Below are positions 52,001-59,395 of a DNA stretch of 64,000 nt, piece by piece. The translations under genes and the position numbers were made by a program. Origin of the DNA: Micromonospora echinaurantiaca (lineage in GTDB: Bacteria; Actinomycetota; Actinomycetes; Mycobacteriales; Micromonosporaceae); contig NZ_LT607750.1 in NCBI RefSeq assembly GCF_900090235.1, positions 2,802,501 through 2,866,500 on the forward strand. Direction: 5' to 3'. Every line of letters begins with the position of its first letter. The stretch's first letter is position 1. The notes under the pieces were generated by a model. That model was not told where the DNA came from. It saw only the letters and a list, made by a program, of their open reading frames with translations, and made no database searches.

Positions 52001-53479
52001 CAGCGTGCCGGTGTCGCCGATCGGCGCGGCGTTGAGCAGCGCCAGCGCGTCCAGCCGGCCCTCGCCGAAGACGTTGTTGTCATCGGTGGTTCCACCACAC
52101 TGGGCGTCGGCGCTGTCGATCGCGGTGTTGTCCAGCAGCGCGCGGGTCGCGTCGACCTCACCGACCAGCGCCGGTGCCGCCGACCACAGCAACGCGACCG
52201 TGCCGGCGAGGTGCGGCGCCGCCATCGAGGTGCCGCTGATGGCGCCGTAGCCGTTGCCCGGAAGACTCGACCGGACGTTCACCCCGGGCGCCGAGATGTT
52301 CGGCTTGGTCTCACCGTTCTGCCCCGCGCCGCGGGCCGAGAAGCTGGCGATGTTGTTGTTGACGTCGTACGCACCGGAGGAGTAGTTGCTGACCAGGCTG
52401 CCCGGCGAGCCGCTGGTCTGGCACCCCGGTCCGCTGTTGCCGTTGGAGAAGACACCGAAGATGCCCGACTCCTTCCAGGCCAGCGTCACGTCCTCCATGA
52501 ACGGGTCGTTGGAGGGCAGCCGGGTCCCCCACGAGTTGTTGATGATGTTCGGCCGCTTGCTGGCGTCCGGGTTCTGGCCGTTGACGTCGGTCGGCTCCAG
52601 CATCCACTGGCCGGAGGTCACCAGCGCGGCGTCGCTGGGGCAGCAGCCGTTCGCGGCGATCCACCTGACCTCGGGGGCGACACCGATCTGGTTCGCCCCG
52701 TCGGAGCCGACCATCGTGCCCATCGTGTGCGTGCCGTGGCCGTCGCCGTCGCACGGCGTGGCGCAGGTGCCGGCGGCGTTGAACCAGTTGTAGTTGTGGT
52801 CGAACGTGCCGTCGCCGTTGTTGCCGCGGTAGGAGTTCACCAGGGCCGGGTGGTCGAACTGCACACCGGTGTCGATGTTGGCGATGGTGATGCCCTCGCC
52901 CTTGACGCCGTACTGGGACCAGACGTCGTCGGCGTTGATGTTCGCGATGCCCCACTCGAGGGCGTTCACGGTCTTCTCGTCGGTGCCCTTGGTGGTCTCC
53001 GGCACCTCGTAGGCGACCGGGGCGTACAGGCCCTCGACCTCGTCGTGCGCGGCGAAGTTCTGCGCCATCGTCAGCGAGCCGCCGCTGACCCGGATGGCGT
53101 TGGTCGCCCAGAAGGTCTGGTACTTGGCGCCGGCGGTGTCCAGCTCGGTCCGGATCTTGGCCTGGCTCTCGGCGGCGGTCTTCTTCAGCGCCTCCGCCAC
53201 CGCGGTGCCCCGCTCGGTCCAGTCCTTGATGTCCCTGGCCCGACTGAGGTCCGCCCGATCCTTGAAGCGGATCCAGAAGTCGCCCTCCGTCTTGCCCTCG
53301 AGCTGCTTCGCGAGGTCCGGCCGGATCTTGTCGGACGGAGAGGTCGCGCCTGCCGCCGTTCCGGCCTGCGCGGCCTGTGCGCCGGTCCCGGTGGCCAGGC
53401 CTGCCGCGACGAGGACCATCGCCGCTGCGGCGCTCACCAGTGATCTGGCTGTGCGCCTCCTGTGTGGACGTCTGAACAT
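49070..53479 (-). CDS. Giant secreted S8 (subtilisin) protease with kelch and regulatory beta domains
   Basis: The 1469 aa protein has a signal peptide (residues 1-38) and an inhibitor-like propeptide to about 160. The S8 domain has catalytic Asp203 (IDTGVQFDH), His248 (DGDGHGTHTMGTMVG) and Ser418 (GTSMAAPHLAGT). Two carboxypeptidase-regulatory-like domains follow (TGAPIADATVTVTGP, SGSVTDGSGHGWPLYAKVTVQGP), then a MAM/jelly-roll-like region with VDLSVDGGATWTNVL. At least five kelch repeats (VVGGKIIATGG, VVDGKLYAIGG, IDGVVYCTGG, VANGKLLVVGG) precede a Cys-ended closing domain. It resembles bacillopeptidase F-type enzymes. GAAGGAGG precedes the ATG. Flanking paralogous regulators suggest dedicated control. 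Confidence 0.95.
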   Translation of the reverse strand: MFRRPHRRRTARSLVSAAAAMVLVAAGLATGTGAQAAQAGTAAGATSPSDKIRPDLAKQLEGKTEGDFWIRFKDRADLSRARDIKDWTERGTAVAEALKKTAAESQAKIRTELDTAGAKYQTFWATNAIRVSGGSLTMAQNFAAHDEVEGLYAPVAYEVPETTKGTDEKTVNALEWGIANINADDVWSQYGVKGEGITIANIDTGVQFDHPALVNSYRGNNGDGTFDHNYNWFNAAGTCATPCDGDGHGTHTMGTMVGSDGANQIGVAPEVRWIAANGCCPSDAALVTSGQWMLEPTDVNGQNPDASKRPNIINNSWGTRLPSNDPFMEDVTLAWKESGIFGVFSNGNSGPGCQTSGSPGSLVSNYSSGAYDVNNNIASFSARGAGQNGETKPNISAPGVNVRSSLPGNGYGAISGTSMAAPHLAGTVALLWSAAPALVGEVDATRALLDNTAIDSADAQCGGTTDDNNVFGEGRLDALALLNAAPIGDTGTLAGTVTDAATGAPIADATVTVTGPAERQLTTGADGKYSSLLPVGDYQVVVAAFGYQSQTVPATVTQNATTTVNVALSAVPSVTVSGSVTDGSGHGWPLYAKVTVQGPSGVSDYTTPGNGRYSFTLPAGATYTLKVESQYPGYQTVTKEVVVGTGNVTANIAVPVQTNACTTAPGYTFGSDGVYETFDGTAVPAGWSVVDHAGTGQVWKFTDDGNRGNLTGGTGNFAIIDSDEYGSGGRQDSSLVSPVVDLTDVAAPVIRFNQDFNHLGPDRADVDLSVDGGATWTNVLRQAADVRGPRVTEVPIPQAAGQAQVQVRFHYYDASFEWWWEVDNVLIGSEVVCRPTNGGLVLGHVRDANDNGYVNGATVTSNDRPAEKATTVATPDDTELADGFYWLFSSLTGTHKFTAAAGNYVSQSKNVDVQADWATATNFRLAAGRLSVKPAQVSATLQMPTGKVNKAFTVTNTGGAPVEVEFSEREGAFELLRADGSRLTEQQVIGSNGAPEQRLNVPTSFAARASGMSSNATSPALGPQAEPWTDIADYPANVMDNRVVNLDGKVYSIAGGNGSASTTKNFVYDPIAQSWAPIADLPEARNAMTVGVVGGKIIATGGWAAAGPSGTTWSYDPGANTWTKVADNPAARSAAGQAVVDGKLYAIGGCTTSACTPMSNSVVRYDPAGDSWETLPNYPKSVAFASCGGIDGVVYCTGGNDGSASQKASYAFDPGANAWTAIPDAPADNWASSFAVANGKLLVVGGSQGGAITNAGFAYDPATNAWSNLPNANTARYRGGAACGFYKIGGSSGSFTATPDSEVLPGFEECAEAAADVSWMTINKTSATLAPGEQVTVTVGMTANVDQPGTYTASVAIKENTPYTVSPVAVTMNVNPPKTWGKLMGTVTGTSCQGVSSPLPGAVVQIDSWAMSWTFATDAEGKYAYWMDRRNNPMTMIVAKDNWKPQTRQTRINTSTPTVEDFALSPIRC

Positions 53480-53774
53480 CGGTGCTGCCTCCTTCAGAAC
53501 GACCCAGATTCGAGTGAGCCATGGTGAAGGGGTTCGGGGGCGGACGTCCCATGTGGATGTAACCGGAACGGCTGACCCCCTCCAGGCCCCCCAGGCATCG
53601 CGCGGGTCACGCCGGCTGCCCGAGTGGACACTATGATCTAGAGGAAAGGACGATCAAGAACTTGCCGTAAGCAACTTGTCACTAACCGTTTGCTGGCTGG
53701 CGGCAGGGTTGCCACTTATTGTCAGACGACGATGGAACTGGGCAGACGCTGCCCATCGTTTCCGGGCGGGTGCG
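53480..53774. other. Divergent region between protease and second regulator
   Basis: The 295 nt hold the promoters of the protease (minus) and the winged-helix gene (plus). An inverted repeat TGGGCAG-ACG-CTGCCCA (53739-53755) lies 19 nt before the regulator start and could be an operator or attenuator. An AT-richer stretch runs from about 53640 to 53730. Confidence 0.5.
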
Positions 53775-54323
53775 GTGGCCGAGGACGACGAGAGCACGGT
53801 GCCGGGAGGTGGATCCGAGCCGGCCGGGGAACTCTTCCCGCTGCTGATCGCGGTGACCCCGTCGCCGGCGGAACGGATCCGGCTCGCCGAGCGCCTCGAC
53901 GGCATCGCGCCCCTGCTGCTCGTCGCCGATCTCGACGAACTGCGCCGGCTGATCTCGGCCCCACAGCAGCTGCGCCCCGGATCGCCGGCACCGGCGCCCG
54001 GGTCGGCGACCGACACCGCGCTCCGCATCGACCCGACCCGGTCGACCGCCCGCTGCGGCGACCGCGAGGTCTCCCTGACCCGGCTCGAACACGACCTGCT
54101 GAGCTGCCTGACCACCGAGCCGGTGCGGGTCTGGAGCTACGCCGAGCTGCATCGGGCGGTCTGGCGGGCCGAGGGGTCGCAGCGCAAGGCGGACGTGCAG
54201 TCGGTGGTGAAACGGCTGCGGCGCAAGCTCACCGAGTTGGGCACCGGGGTCACCATCGACACCGTGCGGGGGGTCGGCCTGCGGCTCACCGACCACCAGC
54301 AACCGAGGATCAGCGGCGCCTGA
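53775..54323 (+). CDS. Stand-alone winged-helix (OmpR/PhoB effector) regulator, paralog B
   Basis: The 182 aa protein parallels the regulator at 48461 along its length. An SPAERIRLAERLDGIAPLLLVADLDELRRLI segment is followed by a linker and an OmpR-type winged helix with VSLTRLEHDLLSCLTTEPVRVWSYAELHRAVWR, SVVKRLRRKLTEL and IDTVRGVGLRL. The two share the motif TRLEHDLL and the same domain order, so they are paralogs. GTG 53775 is my choice; the frame is open further upstream to 53676. It is divergent from the S8 protease gene. The signal input is unknown. Confidence 0.85.
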   Translation: MAEDDESTVPGGGSEPAGELFPLLIAVTPSPAERIRLAERLDGIAPLLLVADLDELRRLISAPQQLRPGSPAPAPGSATDTALRIDPTRSTARCGDREVSLTRLEHDLLSCLTTEPVRVWSYAELHRAVWRAEGSQRKADVQSVVKRLRRKLTELGTGVTIDTVRGVGLRLTDHQQPRISGA

Positions 54324-54340
54324 CGACTGCCTGACTCGGG

Positions 54341-54391
54341 CAGCGATCGGGGCCGCCGGTGGATTCGCAGCGATCGGGGCCGCCGGTGGAT
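54341..54391. repeat. Tandem 24-nt direct repeat at convergent gene ends
   Basis: The 24 nt starting CAGCGATCGGGGCCGCCGG occur at 54341-54364 and again at 54368-54391, separated by TCG. This 27-nt period duplication lies between the stop of regulator B and the stop of the oxygenase gene. It looks like a local duplication; it is not a hairpin terminator. Confidence 0.85.
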
Positions 54392-55287
54392 CAGATCAGG
54401 CCGGCACGGGTCCACAGCAGACGGCCCGGGCCGGCCACCAGGCCGAGGCCCGCCAGGTGGCCGTACACCCTGGCGGCGGACCAGCGCAGGGTGGCCCGCC
54501 AGTGCGGGTTGGCCCGGGCGGCGGCGCGGCCGACCGCCGGCGGGATGCCCACCGCCGCGTACGCCGCGGGATGGACCAGCCGGTTGGCGATCGACCAGGC
54601 GGCCCGACCGATCAGCAGCCGGGCGTACGACAGGCCCAGCGGGCCGGCGGCCTCGACCTGGCGGGCCAGTTCCGCGCGGGCGAACCGGACGTGCCGCGCC
54701 TCCTCGACGACATGGATCCGCGACACCATCCGGATCAGCGGCTGCAGCGACTCGTCCGCCATGATCTCGCGCTGGAACGCGTCGAGGATCTCCTCCGCGA
54801 TGAGGATCGCGGCGTACATCCGCGGGCCGGTGGCGGTGGCCTTGAGGAAGCGCCCGAGCAGGTGGTCGACCGGGTCGGCCCGGTAGACCGGGCAGCCCAT
54901 CGCCTCGATGAGCCGGCCGAACATGATGGAGTGCCGGCACTCGTCGGCGACCTCGGTGAGCGCGTACTGCGCGTGCCGGCTGGTCGGGTCGGCGTCGTAG
55001 TAGTGCCGGATCAGCATCTGCATGAGGATCGTCTCGAACCACAGCCCGGCGCTGGCCGCGCTGGCCACCTCGTGCTTGGTGAGCTCGACGCGCTGCTCCT
55101 CGGTGAGCCGCTCCCACAGGGGCGTGCCGTAGAGGCTGCTGCGCCGTGGCGGCAGCCAGTACGCCCCGGGCACCGGCGGCGCGGCCCAGTCGATCTCGAC
55201 AACCGGGTCGTAGCTGGTCCGCACCGAGGAGGTGAGCAGCCGGGTGGCGAGCGCCTCGCGCTCGGTCCGGTCGGACGTGGGCTCCAT
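54391..55287 (-). CDS. AurF-like diiron oxygenase
   Basis: The 298 aa helical protein fits the p-aminobenzoate N-oxygenase AurF-like diiron family. Iron ligands are suggested by KHEVASAASAGLWFE, EVADECRHSIMFGRL (E-x-x-x-x-H), AEEILDAFQREIM and HVVEEARHVRFA (E-E-x-R-H). Such enzymes oxidise amines or act in lipid/polyketide tailoring. The divergent operon (TetR, DUF4873, SDR, hydrolase) suggests a role in lipid or small-molecule modification, but I cannot name the substrate. GGAGG lies 4 nt before the ATG. A palindrome sits in the 48-nt divergent gap. Confidence 0.85.
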   Translation of the reverse strand: MEPTSDRTEREALATRLLTSSVRTSYDPVVEIDWAAPPVPGAYWLPPRRSSLYGTPLWERLTEEQRVELTKHEVASAASAGLWFETILMQMLIRHYYDADPTSRHAQYALTEVADECRHSIMFGRLIEAMGCPVYRADPVDHLLGRFLKATATGPRMYAAILIAEEILDAFQREIMADESLQPLIRMVSRIHVVEEARHVRFARAELARQVEAAGPLGLSYARLLIGRAAWSIANRLVHPAAYAAVGIPPAVGRAAARANPHWRATLRWSAARVYGHLAGLGLVAGPGRLLWTRAGLI

Positions 55288-55299
55288 GACGCCTCCATA

Positions 55300-55328
55300 T
55301 TGACGTGACGCCCGGTAACTGTTACGAG
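55300..55328 (+). promoter_or_regulatory. TetR-gene promoter with palindromic operator
   Basis: TTGACG (55300-55305), 17 nt, then TACGAG (55323-55328) ends 7 nt before ATG 55336, a leaderless arrangement. The palindrome GTAAC-T-GTTAC (55315-55325) overlaps the -10 box. In the 48-nt gap it can control both the TetR operon and the divergent oxygenase. Confidence 0.6.
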
Positions 55329-55335
55329 TAGTAGC

Positions 55336-56052
55336 ATGCAATCGCCTGTGACGGATGTCAATGGATCCGGGTCGGCCGGCGGCCCGCCCGCGGCGCGGGC
55401 CAACGGCCGCCGGGACCGCTGGGCGGACCACCGCGAGCAGCGGCGGCAGGAGCTGATCGGGGCGGCCGTGCAGGCGTTGCTGCGGCACGGACCGGAGGTC
55501 GACATGGACCAGGTGGCCGCCACCGCGGGGGTGAGCAAGCCGGTCCTCTACCGCTACTTCGCCGACAAGTCGCAGCTCTGGCTGGCTGTCAGCGAGGTGG
55601 TGGCCGCCCGGGTGGTCGACACCGTGGCGCCGGCGGTCGAGCAGGTCCGCGAGGAACGCGGACTGGTCGAGGCGACCATCGACGCGTACCTCGGGGTGAT
55701 CGAGTCGGAGCCGAAGCTCTACCGCTTCCTGATGCACCAGTCCAGCCATCCCGGGATCCACCAGGTGGTCGCCGGCACCAGCCGGCAGGTGGCCGCCGGG
55801 CTGGCCCGGGTGATCGGCGACCGGCTGCGCGCGCTGGGCCTCGACGCCGGTCCGGCCGAGCCGTGGGCGTACGGCCTGGTCGGCTTCGTGCAGGCGGTCG
55901 GCGACTGGTGGACCACGAACGGGCAGCCGATCCGCCGGGCGGCCCTCACCGACTACCTGACCACGCTGCTGTGGAGCGGCATCGAGGGGGTACGGCGCAG
56001 CGCCGACCTGCCCCGCGAGCTCACCCGCGCGCACGAGCGGATCGTGCCGTGA
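55336..56052 (+). CDS. TetR-family transcriptional regulator
   Basis: The 238 aa protein has a TetR-type helix-turn-helix (RRQELIGAAVQALLRHGPEV, then QVAATAGVSKPVLYRYFADKSQLW, about residues 35-85). A helical ligand-binding domain follows. The last helices (YGLVGFVQAVGDWWTTNGQPI) resemble actinobacterial regulators of fatty-acid or lipid genes. It probably binds the palindrome overlapping its own -10 box and so represses itself and the divergent oxygenase. The gene appears to be leaderless. The first 25 residues are a Gly/Pro-rich extension. Confidence 0.9.
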   Translation: MQSPVTDVNGSGSAGGPPAARANGRRDRWADHREQRRQELIGAAVQALLRHGPEVDMDQVAATAGVSKPVLYRYFADKSQLWLAVSEVVAARVVDTVAPAVEQVREERGLVEATIDAYLGVIESEPKLYRFLMHQSSHPGIHQVVAGTSRQVAAGLARVIGDRLRALGLDAGPAEPWAYGLVGFVQAVGDWWTTNGQPIRRAALTDYLTTLLWSGIEGVRRSADLPRELTRAHERIVP

Positions 56053-56132
56053 GCCAGCGCCGGCGGACGGAGCGGCGGCCCGGCACGGCGGATCCGCAGG
56101 CCGCCACCGGGCGCGGCGAGGTGACGGCATGA
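56049..56132 (+). CDS. 27-codon bridging mini-ORF
   Basis: GTG 56049 overlaps the TetR stop (GTGA), and its TGA overlaps the ATG of the DUF4873 gene (ATGA). The peptide of 27 aa is Arg-rich and without known motif. It may just carry ribosomes across the 76-nt gap. No SD is obvious except within the upstream gene. Confidence 0.3.
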   Translation: MSQRRRTERRPGTADPQAATGRGEVTA

Positions 56133-56419
56133 GCTACCACGGCCCGGCGCGGCTCGCCGGCACCCCGGTCCGGGTGCACCTGAGCGGGCGGTGGGAGCCG
56201 GTCGACGGCCGCTACCACTGGCGCGGGCGGATCGAGCCGGAGCCGAAGGTGGCCCGGCTGGTGCGCTCCGGCCGGCGCGACGTCGAGCTGCGCGTCGCCG
56301 GCCGGACCAGCCCGGCCCGGCTGGCCGAGGTCGACCCGTGGGGCGGCGTACGGATCACCGGGGTTGGCGATCCGCCCTGGCCCGCCGAGGCGGAGCGGGA
56401 GCACGCCGATGCGGAGTGA
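56129..56419 (+). CDS. DUF4873 protein
   Basis: The 96 aa protein matches DUF4873, a small actinobacterial family: YHGPARLAGTPVRVHLSGRWEPVDGRYHWRGRI, then VELRVAGRTSPARLAEVDPWGGVRITGVG. The W-x-P-x-D-G-x-x-H-W-x-G-R core is the mark of this family. It is found beside or fused to flavin monooxygenases and short-chain reductases, so it may be a substrate- or cofactor-handling accessory. The biochemical role is unknown to me. It overlaps the next gene by 11 nt. Confidence 0.8.
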   Translation: MSYHGPARLAGTPVRVHLSGRWEPVDGRYHWRGRIEPEPKVARLVRSGRRDVELRVAGRTSPARLAEVDPWGGVRITGVGDPPWPAEAEREHADAE

Positions 56420-57281
56420 CCTCGCGGGCCGGACGATCCTCGTCACCGGGGCGGCGCGTGGCATCGGCGCGCAACTGGCCCGCCAGGCCACCGCCCGAGG
56501 CGCCCGGGTCGCCCTCGTCGGGCTGGAACCCGACCTGCTCCGGCGGCTCGCCGCCGACCTCGACGCGCACTGGTACGAGTGTGACGTCACCGACCAGGCG
56601 GCCCTGGACGCCGCCGTGGCGTCCACCGTGGACCGGTTCGGCGGGATCGACGTGGTGGTCGCCAACGCCGGCATCGCCAACCTCGGCACGGTCGCGCTGG
56701 GGCCGGTCGACGCGCTGGTCCGTACGGTCGAGGTGAACCTGTGCGGCGCGATCCGCACGGTCAGCGCCGCGCTGCCGCACGTCACCGCCGCCCGCGGCCA
56801 CGTCCTGATCGTCTCCTCCGCCGCCGCGTTCACGGCGATGCCCGGGATGGCCGCCTACTGCGCCTCGAAGGCGGGCGTCGAACAGTTCGCCAACGTGCTG
56901 CGGTTGGAGACCCGCCGGCACGGCGTCACCGTGGGCACCGCCCACCCGATCTGGATCGACACCGACCTGGTCCGCGACATCCGCGCCGACCTGGCCTCGT
57001 TCCGCGCCACGCTGCGCCGGCTGCCGCGGCCGCTGTCCACGGTGGTCCCGGTCGACCGGTGCGCGGCCGCGCTGCTGCGCGGCATCGAGCGCCGCAGCCG
57101 CAAGGTCTACGTGCCGCGCTCGCTCGCCGTGGTGCAGGCGCTGCGGTCGCTGGTGCTGAGCGGTCCCGTCGACGCGCTGGTCACCCGGCTGGGCGGCCGC
57201 ACCCTGGTCGACCAGATGGAGGACGAGGTACGCGGGCTCGGCCGCTCGTTCGGCCGCAGCTCGGTGGAGGAACGGCGATGA
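56409..57281 (+). CDS. Short-chain dehydrogenase/reductase
   Basis: The 290 aa enzyme is a classical SDR. The cofactor loop is TGAARGIG near residue 14, and VVVANAGIANLG is the NAG motif. The catalytic set comprises Ser in LIVSSAAAF and Tyr-x-x-x-Lys in AYCASKAGVEQ. An acidic or basic residue after strand 2 (VGLEPDLL) suggests preference for NAD, though weakly. C-terminal residues 200-290 are an extension seen in lipid-related SDRs of mycobacteria. It overlaps both neighbours, so it works with DUF4873 and the hydrolase. Confidence 0.92.
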   Translation: MRSDLAGRTILVTGAARGIGAQLARQATARGARVALVGLEPDLLRRLAADLDAHWYECDVTDQAALDAAVASTVDRFGGIDVVVANAGIANLGTVALGPVDALVRTVEVNLCGAIRTVSAALPHVTAARGHVLIVSSAAAFTAMPGMAAYCASKAGVEQFANVLRLETRRHGVTVGTAHPIWIDTDLVRDIRADLASFRATLRRLPRPLSTVVPVDRCAAALLRGIERRSRKVYVPRSLAVVQALRSLVLSGPVDALVTRLGGRTLVDQMEDEVRGLGRSFGRSSVEERR

Positions 57282-58093
57282 AGGTCCACTGTCGCCGCGC
57301 CGGCCGTGGGGAGCCGCTCGTGCTGATCCACGGCATCGGGCACCGCCACCAGGCCTGGGAGCCGGTGTTCGACCGGCTCGCCGCCCACCACGAGGTGATC
57401 GCGCTCGACCTGCCCGGGTTCGGCGACTCCCCGGTACCCGAGGCGGGCATGCCCGCCGACATGGCCGCCACCGTCGCGGCGATCCTGCCGGTACTCGCCG
57501 GGTGGGGGCTGGAGCGCCCGCACGTGGCCGGCTACAGCCTCGGCGGGGCGATCAGCCTGGAACTGGCCGCCGCCGGGGCGGTCGCCTCGGCCACCGCCCT
57601 CTCCCCCGCCGGCTTCTTCACCCCGGCCGAACGGCGGCGGGCGCTGGCCATCCTCCGGCTGCTGCGGGCCAACGCGTACCTGCCGACGCCGGTCATGCGG
57701 GTCGCGCTGCGGTCGGCGTACCTGCGGGCGATGTGCTTCGCGCCGCTGGTGGCGCGGCCCCGGTTGCTGGACTTCGAGCGCGCGCTGGGCGACGCGCTCG
57801 CGCTGCGCCGGGCGGTCGGCTTCGGCACCGTGGCCCGGGCCGCCCGCGGCTACCGCTTCGACTGTGCCCGGCTGTCCGGTGCGGCGGTGCCGGTGACCGT
57901 CGGCTGGGGCGACTGTGACCGTATCTTCGGCGTCCACCAGGCCGAGCGCGCCCGGGCGGGACTGCCGGCGGCCCGGGTGGTGACCCTGCCCGGCTGCGGG
58001 CACGTGCCGATGAGCGACGACCCGGACCTGGTCGCCGCGCTGATCCTGGAGACCACCGGCGCGGTGCCCGGCGCCGACCGGCCGGCGGGCTGA
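57278..58093 (+). CDS. Alpha/beta hydrolase
   Basis: The 271 aa protein has an alpha/beta hydrolase fold: VLIHGIGHRHQAWEPVF with the HG oxyanion motif, the LDLPGFGDSPVP strand, and nucleophile GYSLGGAISLELA (G-Y-S-L-G). An acid is probably in VGWGDCDRIFG. His is in LPGCGHVPMSDDP. The cap region holds many Arg and hydrophobic residues. It is coupled to the SDR gene by a 4-nt overlap. Together with the SDR and diiron enzyme it suggests processing of an ester or lipid-like molecule; the substrate is unknown. Confidence 0.9.
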   Translation: MKVHCRRAGRGEPLVLIHGIGHRHQAWEPVFDRLAAHHEVIALDLPGFGDSPVPEAGMPADMAATVAAILPVLAGWGLERPHVAGYSLGGAISLELAAAGAVASATALSPAGFFTPAERRRALAILRLLRANAYLPTPVMRVALRSAYLRAMCFAPLVARPRLLDFERALGDALALRRAVGFGTVARAARGYRFDCARLSGAAVPVTVGWGDCDRIFGVHQAERARAGLPAARVVTLPGCGHVPMSDDPDLVAALILETTGAVPGADRPAG

Positions 58094-58246
58094 CCGCCCC
58101 CGGCGGGATCGCGTCCGGGGGGCGTACGCCCGGGCAGCTGTGACCACCGTCACGTCGCCCCGCGGTAGGGGTGCGGCGACCGGCTCCGACCTCTCACCGA
58201 GCAGGCGCCCGGAGCGGGTGTCGAGGATCGAGAGGACCGTGACGAG

Positions 58247-58948
58247 ATGACCAAGGTGACCGCGCAGCTGTCGGTGTCGGTGGACGGGTTCTACGCCGGC
58301 CCGCGGCACACCGGCGACGGCGACTGGATGACGTCGGCCGAGAGCGCCGGCTTCTTCCGGGTCACCCGCTGGGTGACCGACGCGATGGCCTGGCGGGAAC
58401 GGCAGGGCTTCGCCGGCGGCGAGCGGGACACGAACTCCGACGTGGTCGCCGAGTCGTTCGAGGCGACCGGCGCGTACGTGATGGGGCGGCGGATGGCCGA
58501 CGGCGGTGAGGTGCCCTGGGGCGAGGAACCGCCGTTCCGCGCGCCGGTCTTCGTCGTCACGCACCGTCCCCGGCCGCGGGTGGAGCGCAAGGGCGGCACC
58601 AGCTTCACCTATGTCACCGACGGCGTGGCCAGCGCCGTCGAGCAGGCGCGGGCGGCGGCCGGCGGCCGGGACGTCGCCGTGGCCGGCGGCGGCAGCCTGG
58701 TGCGGCAGGTACTCAAGGCCGGCCTGCTCGACGAGTTGGAGCTGCATGTCGTGCCGGTGGTGCTCGGCACCGGCCTGCGGCTGCTCGACGCGGACCTCGA
58801 CCTGGCCGAGAAGGAGGCGGTCGAGTTGACGCCGATCCGGGTCATCCCCACGCCGCAGGTCACCCACATCCGGTACGCGGTGCGTGGCCGCGCTCCGCTG
58901 CAGCTCGACGACCGCGGCAGCGGTGGCGGCCCGACGGTGGTCTCCTGA
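58247..58948 (+). CDS. RibD C-terminal/DHFR-like reductase
   Basis: The 233 aa protein belongs to the dihydrofolate-reductase-like RibD-C family. VTAQLSVSVDGFYAGP starts the fold, and DGDWMTSAESAGFF follows. AYVMGRRMADGG is the conserved M-G-R motif. FVVTHRPRPRVERKGGTSFTYVTDG and VAVAGGGSLVRQVLKAGLLDELELHVVPVVLGTG provide the nucleotide-binding G-G-G. Such stand-alone members likely reduce a pterin-like or other small molecule with NADPH. The GTGACGAG before ATG 58247 may serve as ribosome binding site. A strong hairpin lies downstream. Confidence 0.9.
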   Translation: MTKVTAQLSVSVDGFYAGPRHTGDGDWMTSAESAGFFRVTRWVTDAMAWRERQGFAGGERDTNSDVVAESFEATGAYVMGRRMADGGEVPWGEEPPFRAPVFVVTHRPRPRVERKGGTSFTYVTDGVASAVEQARAAAGGRDVAVAGGGSLVRQVLKAGLLDELELHVVPVVLGTGLRLLDADLDLAEKEAVELTPIRVIPTPQVTHIRYAVRGRAPLQLDDRGSGGGPTVVS

Positions 58949-59019
58949 CCTCCGCCCGGAGGCGACGCCTCTCCGGACGGGGATCGGCCGTCGCCCGTGG
59001 TGGGCCAATCCGGCACGTA

Positions 59020-59054
59020 CCGCCGGGGCGGCCCCACCGGGGCCGCCCCGGCGG
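59020..59054 (+). terminator. Very stable hairpin after RibD-like gene
   Basis: A perfect 16-bp stem (59020-59035 with 59039-59054) closes a 3-nt loop, 71 nt after the stop. It is followed by TTCCC. The gene on its other side is on the same strand, so it separates two transcripts. Confidence 0.85.
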
Positions 59055-59382
59055 TTCCCGGTCAGTTCCGGTGGAGTCTCCGCCAAAGACGGCGAAACGG
59101 GCCGGGCGGCGGAACATCGAGCGACAGGTACGAGCCGGTGACGTTGTCGTCGTCGGGCGCCACGGGGGGTGAATTCGGCCGGGAATGGGGCCAATCGCTG
59201 CCGTTCCGCCCAGAACAGCATTGGCGGCATGGAATGAACAGACACCGTAATCCGGCCCCGCAAAGGCGCGTCAGCAGTGTCGCCCGGTACCGGGAAAATG
59301 CCGGGCTACCTGCGCGAACGGCACAATTTCCGGGCCACCGCCGGGCTTTCGGAAAACGGAGTTCGGTCGCTGTGCCGACGAT
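59055..59382 (+). other. Gene-free leader region before the D,D-carboxypeptidase
   Basis: These 328 nt are lower in GC than neighbouring genes. The frame of the carboxypeptidase stays open through part of it, but without signal peptide logic before 59396. Nothing else was recognised. Confidence 0.4.
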
Positions 59383-59388
59383 TACGTT
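59383..59388 (+). promoter_or_regulatory. Possible -10 box for leaderless carboxypeptidase gene
   Basis: TACGTT ends 7 nt before GTG 59396 with no ribosome binding site between. The -35 is weak. The spacing supports GTG 59396 as the start. Confidence 0.35.
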
Positions 59389-59395
59389 CGTTGTC

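Noticed and set aside
50795..53443. 882-codon plus-strand frame opposite the S8 protease
   Set aside because: Antisense shadow. The minus strand has signal peptide, catalytic triad and kelch repeats.
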